DNA from: Leptospiraceae bacterium
GTDB taxonomy: Bacteria > Spirochaetota > Leptospiria > Leptospirales > Leptospiraceae
Length of the DNA stretch: 64,000 bases
Assembly: GCA_024233865.1 (NCBI GenBank)
Contig: JACKPA010000010.1
Location: forward strand, 124,001 to 188,000
Direction: 5' to 3'
The translations under genes and the position numbers were made by a program. Of the stretch, positions 60,919 to 64,000 are shown one piece after another (positions within the stretch are counted from its first letter, which is position 1; the number at the start of each line of letters is the position of its first letter). The notes under the pieces were generated by a model, which saw nothing but the letters and a program-made list of their open reading frames with translations, was not told the DNA's origin and ran no database searches.

Positions 60919-62699
60919 ATGGGCATAAAATTAGGAATTGACATTGGAACTACCAATACGGTAGTAAGCACATTTAGAAACGGAAAACCGGAAGCTTTAA
61001 AACACTTTTATGATTTTTTTGGAGAAAAAAAGGACGCAATCATTCCTTCCGTTCAATTGTATATGGATTCTGAGAAATTTTTTGGAACGGAAGCAGTTCG
61101 AGAATTTGAAAGAATTTACCAACACGAAAAAGAAAAGCTTGGAGGTATTTCTCTCCATTATGAATACAAAATGGAAATGGATAAACAGGGTAGCCAAGCG
61201 ATTGAGTTGACTCGTTCCATGGTTGACTTTATTTTGGACACGATTACCAAAAACGAGAAAGTTGCAATAGACGGAATCGTGGTGACGGTTCCTCACGAAT
61301 GGGAACCGGGAACTCGGGGACGCTTTCATACCGAACTCGCCATAAGAAGCAATATTCACAAAATCCCGCTTTTGCAAATTGTAAGCGAACCAATAGCCGC
61401 AGCTGCTTATTACGCCTTTGTCCGAAAAAGCCATAAGCAAGAAACTGTTTTGGTTTGTGACCTGGGAGGTGGAACGCAGGACTATACTCTTTGCCGAATA
61501 TCTCCAAACAATTCTTTCACCAGAAGAAGGAGGTTGAAAATGTTCCTTTTCGTAACGCGAACTTGCAATTTTCCCATTCCCAAATTCTGGAAGCTACTCG
61601 TGAAATTGCTGATAAAGTGACAAAGCACATCCAAGAGATTCTTTATGGTAAGAGTCATTCAATCGACACGATTGTTCTCGCTGGAGGAAGTTCAAACAAC
61701 GTTCTCCTCCAAGCAAATATTCAACAACTCATTTCTGTTGATTTTTCTACCTTTGAAGTGGATGATTGGAATTATGTGATCTCTTTTGGAGCATCCTTGA
61801 TTGGAGAAGGAGAAGTGAAGGTAATCGAGAGGTCGAAGTTTAATTACGGAATTAAGATCATATCCAATGGTCAGATGATACCTTACTTGATTTTACCTAA
61901 AGGTACGGAATATGGAAACAGGAAAGATTCCAGAGCTTTCAGACCTCTTTTCAAGCAAAACAGTCAAACCGAAGTATTGCAATGGAGCGATAACGGAAAT
62001 GATCATAAATCTGTTGGCGGGTTTGTTTTGGAAGATTCAGAGTTTCTTTTGGTTTTGATGGATGTTTTGGAAACGTCTTCCGGTTTGGTTGCGGAATTTA
62101 CGATAGAGGACTTTAAACGAAAAGGTTTTTTGCAAAACGACCAACTAAAGCATTTATTGGATTCTCTAACCAAATTTCTACAAGGACCGATTTCGGAAAT
62201 TTTCCACAAGCTCAACCATGAACTTACAACCGTAGAAGAGAAACAAAAGATTCTAGTTGGGTTGGCAAAGTTGAAAGAAGACTTGGAAAGAGAAGCAGAA
62301 GAAATTCGCACGATTCGGTCGGATACGGATACCAAAAGTAAAGAGTTGGCTCAACTGCGAGAACATAAGGCAAGACTTGCTCAAGATTTGAATAACATCA
62401 AGCGAGAAATTGAGATTTTAGAAAAGGAAACTGCTGAGCAAACCAATACATTAGACAAAAGAAGGACTTTTTTTGAACAAAGGAAAAAAGACGCTGAGCA
62501 CTATCCTGAATACTTGGAGAAGATTAATAATGAGATTAATACTTTTCAAAGGGAACTTGGCAATAGATGGGAGATACTAGAGGCAATTCCCAATATGCAC
62601 CAACTCCGTGATGCAATACAACATCATTTGCAAGAAGCAGAAAAAGCAAAAGAAGAGTTGGAAAAAGTATATAAATCAACCACCGATAAATACAGATAA
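60919..62699 (+). pseudogene. Hsp70/DnaK-like ATPase with a deletion and frameshift
   Basis: The first frame (60919-61620) carries the first half of an Hsp70 ATPase domain: LGIDIGTTNTVVSTFRNGKP, VTVPHEWEPG, SEPIAAAAYYAF and VLVCDLGGGTQDYTLCRI. It leaves the family near 61500. The second frame (to 62699) re-enters it much later, with ATREIADKVTKHIQEILYG and the adenosine motif DTIVLAGGSSNNVLL, then a C-terminal region and a coiled coil (~residues 265-400). The subdomain normally between them is missing, so a deletion joined two frames. ATP cycling should be lost. Confidence 0.8.
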
Positions 62700-62850
62700 A
62701 CACTACTTTGTAAATAGAGAACTGATTTATTAGAAACCCCGTTTAATGCTCATTCTTATAAAGTCAAAGATTTTTGATAACTACCAAAAAATCTATATGA
62801 AAATGCAAAAATTAATTGCCAAAATAAATCCTTAGAATATTCTCAATTTT

Positions 62851-64000
62851 GTGGATAATATATATTTGAATTACTCTGTTTTAAGCCATATCATTGGATT
62901 CTTTTTAATGGGAGTTCCAGCTTTTTCTTTTTTTCTAATTCCCCAAAAATCAATCAACACAATTTTATTGGCTTTGGTTTTGATAACTGGAATGTTTTTG
63001 AATTTTCTTTATGGAATTTCAGAGTCTATTTACTTACCCATGAGAATGCCGCGTATCTTAAATATGTTATTAATTTTTTTTCACCATACCATTTACATCC
63101 AATTTCTTTTAAGATTCCCAGAGCTAAAATATCCTAAATTGTTAAAACGAATCTATACATTTCAGATTATATTATTTGTTCTTACTGGTAGCTTTTACAC
63201 CTATCATAGTTTGCAAGCTGATTTGTACTATGAATTCAATGGAGCTTTTTATGAATATCATTCTCCATTGGCAAACAAAGTTTATATTGTAGGTATTTCT
63301 ATTGTCATACTTTCTTATTTCGTTACAGCTATCTGGCGATCTTTTACTTTAAAAAATCATAGTGCCTTTTTATCTTATACTTTGCTTGTAATAGGACTTA
63401 TATTTATTTCTATACTACCCATAATCATGACTTCATTAAACAACTTTGGCTACATTAGCAGGGAGATGTACAACACTTTCTTTTCTCTTGGAACAATTTT
63501 GGGAGTATTTATTTTTATTGTAGCCTACATGAATGAAACAACGGACAGAACGACTTTTTTATTTAAGGTTGCTGGTGTCGGGTTTGTTTCTTTTTTGGTA
63601 GTGTTTAATATTATAAGTTATATTGTATTACGAGAAAAAGAGGTTGAATGGGACAGGGAATATAATAAACAATTACCATTTATTATTCAGAACGAATATC
63701 GCCCAAGTGAGTTAGAATATATTTATGAATTAAGTCCAACCGGAATAGTGCATGCCCTATACTCTAAAAAAGAAAATCTTACAATACTAAATACGTTCCA
63801 AAGGGAAGCTTCGGAATTGTATTCCCACGATGAATTGATAGGAAAACGCCAATACAGATCTGAAGGCATTTTTACCCATTATATCTCTTACTTATTTCTC
63901 AATAAGCAAGAGGGCACTCTATACGAAGTTGGATTTTCTTATCGTTCCTACCGCCAAGAAATCCACAAAACAACTCTAAAACTATTCTATTTGTTGCTTT
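62851..64000 (+). CDS. N-terminal part of a multi-pass membrane sensor
   Basis: A frame starting at GTG (62851; TTG at 62866 is an alternative) stays open to the window edge, 383 codons. About seven membrane helices occupy the first ~240 residues (SHIIGFFLMGVPAFSFFLIP, TILLALVLITGMFLNFLY, GTILGVFIFIVAYM). An eighth lies near ~240-260 and is followed by a soluble, probably periplasmic, domain with ELSPTGIVHALYSKKENL. This layout recalls the 7TM input modules of spirochaetal cyclases, phosphatases and histidine kinases. The output domain is beyond the edge. Confidence 0.7.
   Translation, partial: MDNIYLNYSVLSHIIGFFLMGVPAFSFFLIPQKSINTILLALVLITGMFLNFLYGISESIYLPMRMPRILNMLLIFFHHTIYIQFLLRFPELKYPKLLKRIYTFQIILFVLTGSFYTYHSLQADLYYEFNGAFYEYHSPLANKVYIVGISIVILSYFVTAIWRSFTLKNHSAFLSYTLLVIGLIFISILPIIMTSLNNFGYISREMYNTFFSLGTILGVFIFIVAYMNETTDRTTFLFKVAGVGFVSFLVVFNIISYIVLREKEVEWDREYNKQLPFIIQNEYRPSELEYIYELSPTGIVHALYSKKENLTILNTFQREASELYSHDELIGKRQYRSEGIFTHYISYLFLNKQEGTLYEVGFSYRSYRQEIHKTTLKLFYLLL

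Overview
The window is AT-rich bacterial chromosome. The housekeeping content suggests a spirochaete of the Leptospiraceae or a close relative. This is inferred from the many lipoproteins with loose lipoboxes, the OmpA-type and TPR envelope proteins, an SRPBCC/class III cyclase fusion, a metallo-hydrolase/cyclic-nucleotide/hemerythrin fusion, and the general base composition. No rRNA, tRNA or CRISPR array was recognised.

Layout. 0.2-7.7 kb: a three-gene operon with overlapping or abutting genes (HEPN-like protein, KGGVGR-variant MinD/ParA-type ATPase, and a ~1,900-residue protein with an N-terminal P-loop, a UvrD-type helicase core and a repeat-rich tail). It lies behind a candidate promoter with a perfect palindrome and is the best candidate for an undescribed, probably defensive, system. 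7.8-22.4 kb: core genes (NfeD/slipin pair, oxygen- and nucleotide-sensing fusion, lipB, envelope proteins and lipoproteins, GT2-GtrA glycosyltransferase, ComFB-like protein, M23 peptidase, old-yellow-enzyme reductase). 22.4-30 kb: a scrambled zone with vapBC, two tiny membrane ORFs, an unknown two-gene operon, an SdpI-type protein and an MFS exporter. It also holds a decapitated histidine kinase, a frameshifted IS91-type transposase, the tail of an Rpn nuclease and two identical 159-bp repeats. 30-42.4 kb: Uma2, a DUF3160 lipoprotein and a PF10118 protein, then a Septu (ptuA-ptuB) cassette bracketed by 22-bp direct repeats, then a run of metabolic and signalling genes ending in kdsD and prmC. 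42.5-54.5 kb: an island bracketed by 33-bp near-identical direct repeats. It carries ietAS (AAA ATPase plus subtilase), a complete type I restriction system (hsdM, hsdS, hsdR) with a rhuM remnant, and a DUF3782-type protein. 54.5-64 kb: a membrane protein, purH, a Tet(M)/EF-G-like GTPase, DUF4058, an ankyrin protein, a Cse60-like small protein, a broken Hsp70 gene, and the start of a multi-pass membrane sensor that runs off the window.

How it fits together. Defence or conflict modules (the 5' operon, VapBC, Septu, IetAS, type I RM) sit as discrete cassettes between ordinary chromosomal genes, and two of them show direct repeats at their borders. Several dispersed repeat families run through the accessory parts: a 70/159-bp element with recognisable left and right ends, and short REP-like palindromes. 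Some copies lie inside genes: one is tolerated in frame in hsdM, one coincides with the frameshift of the transposase, and the 159-bp element coincides with two gene truncations.
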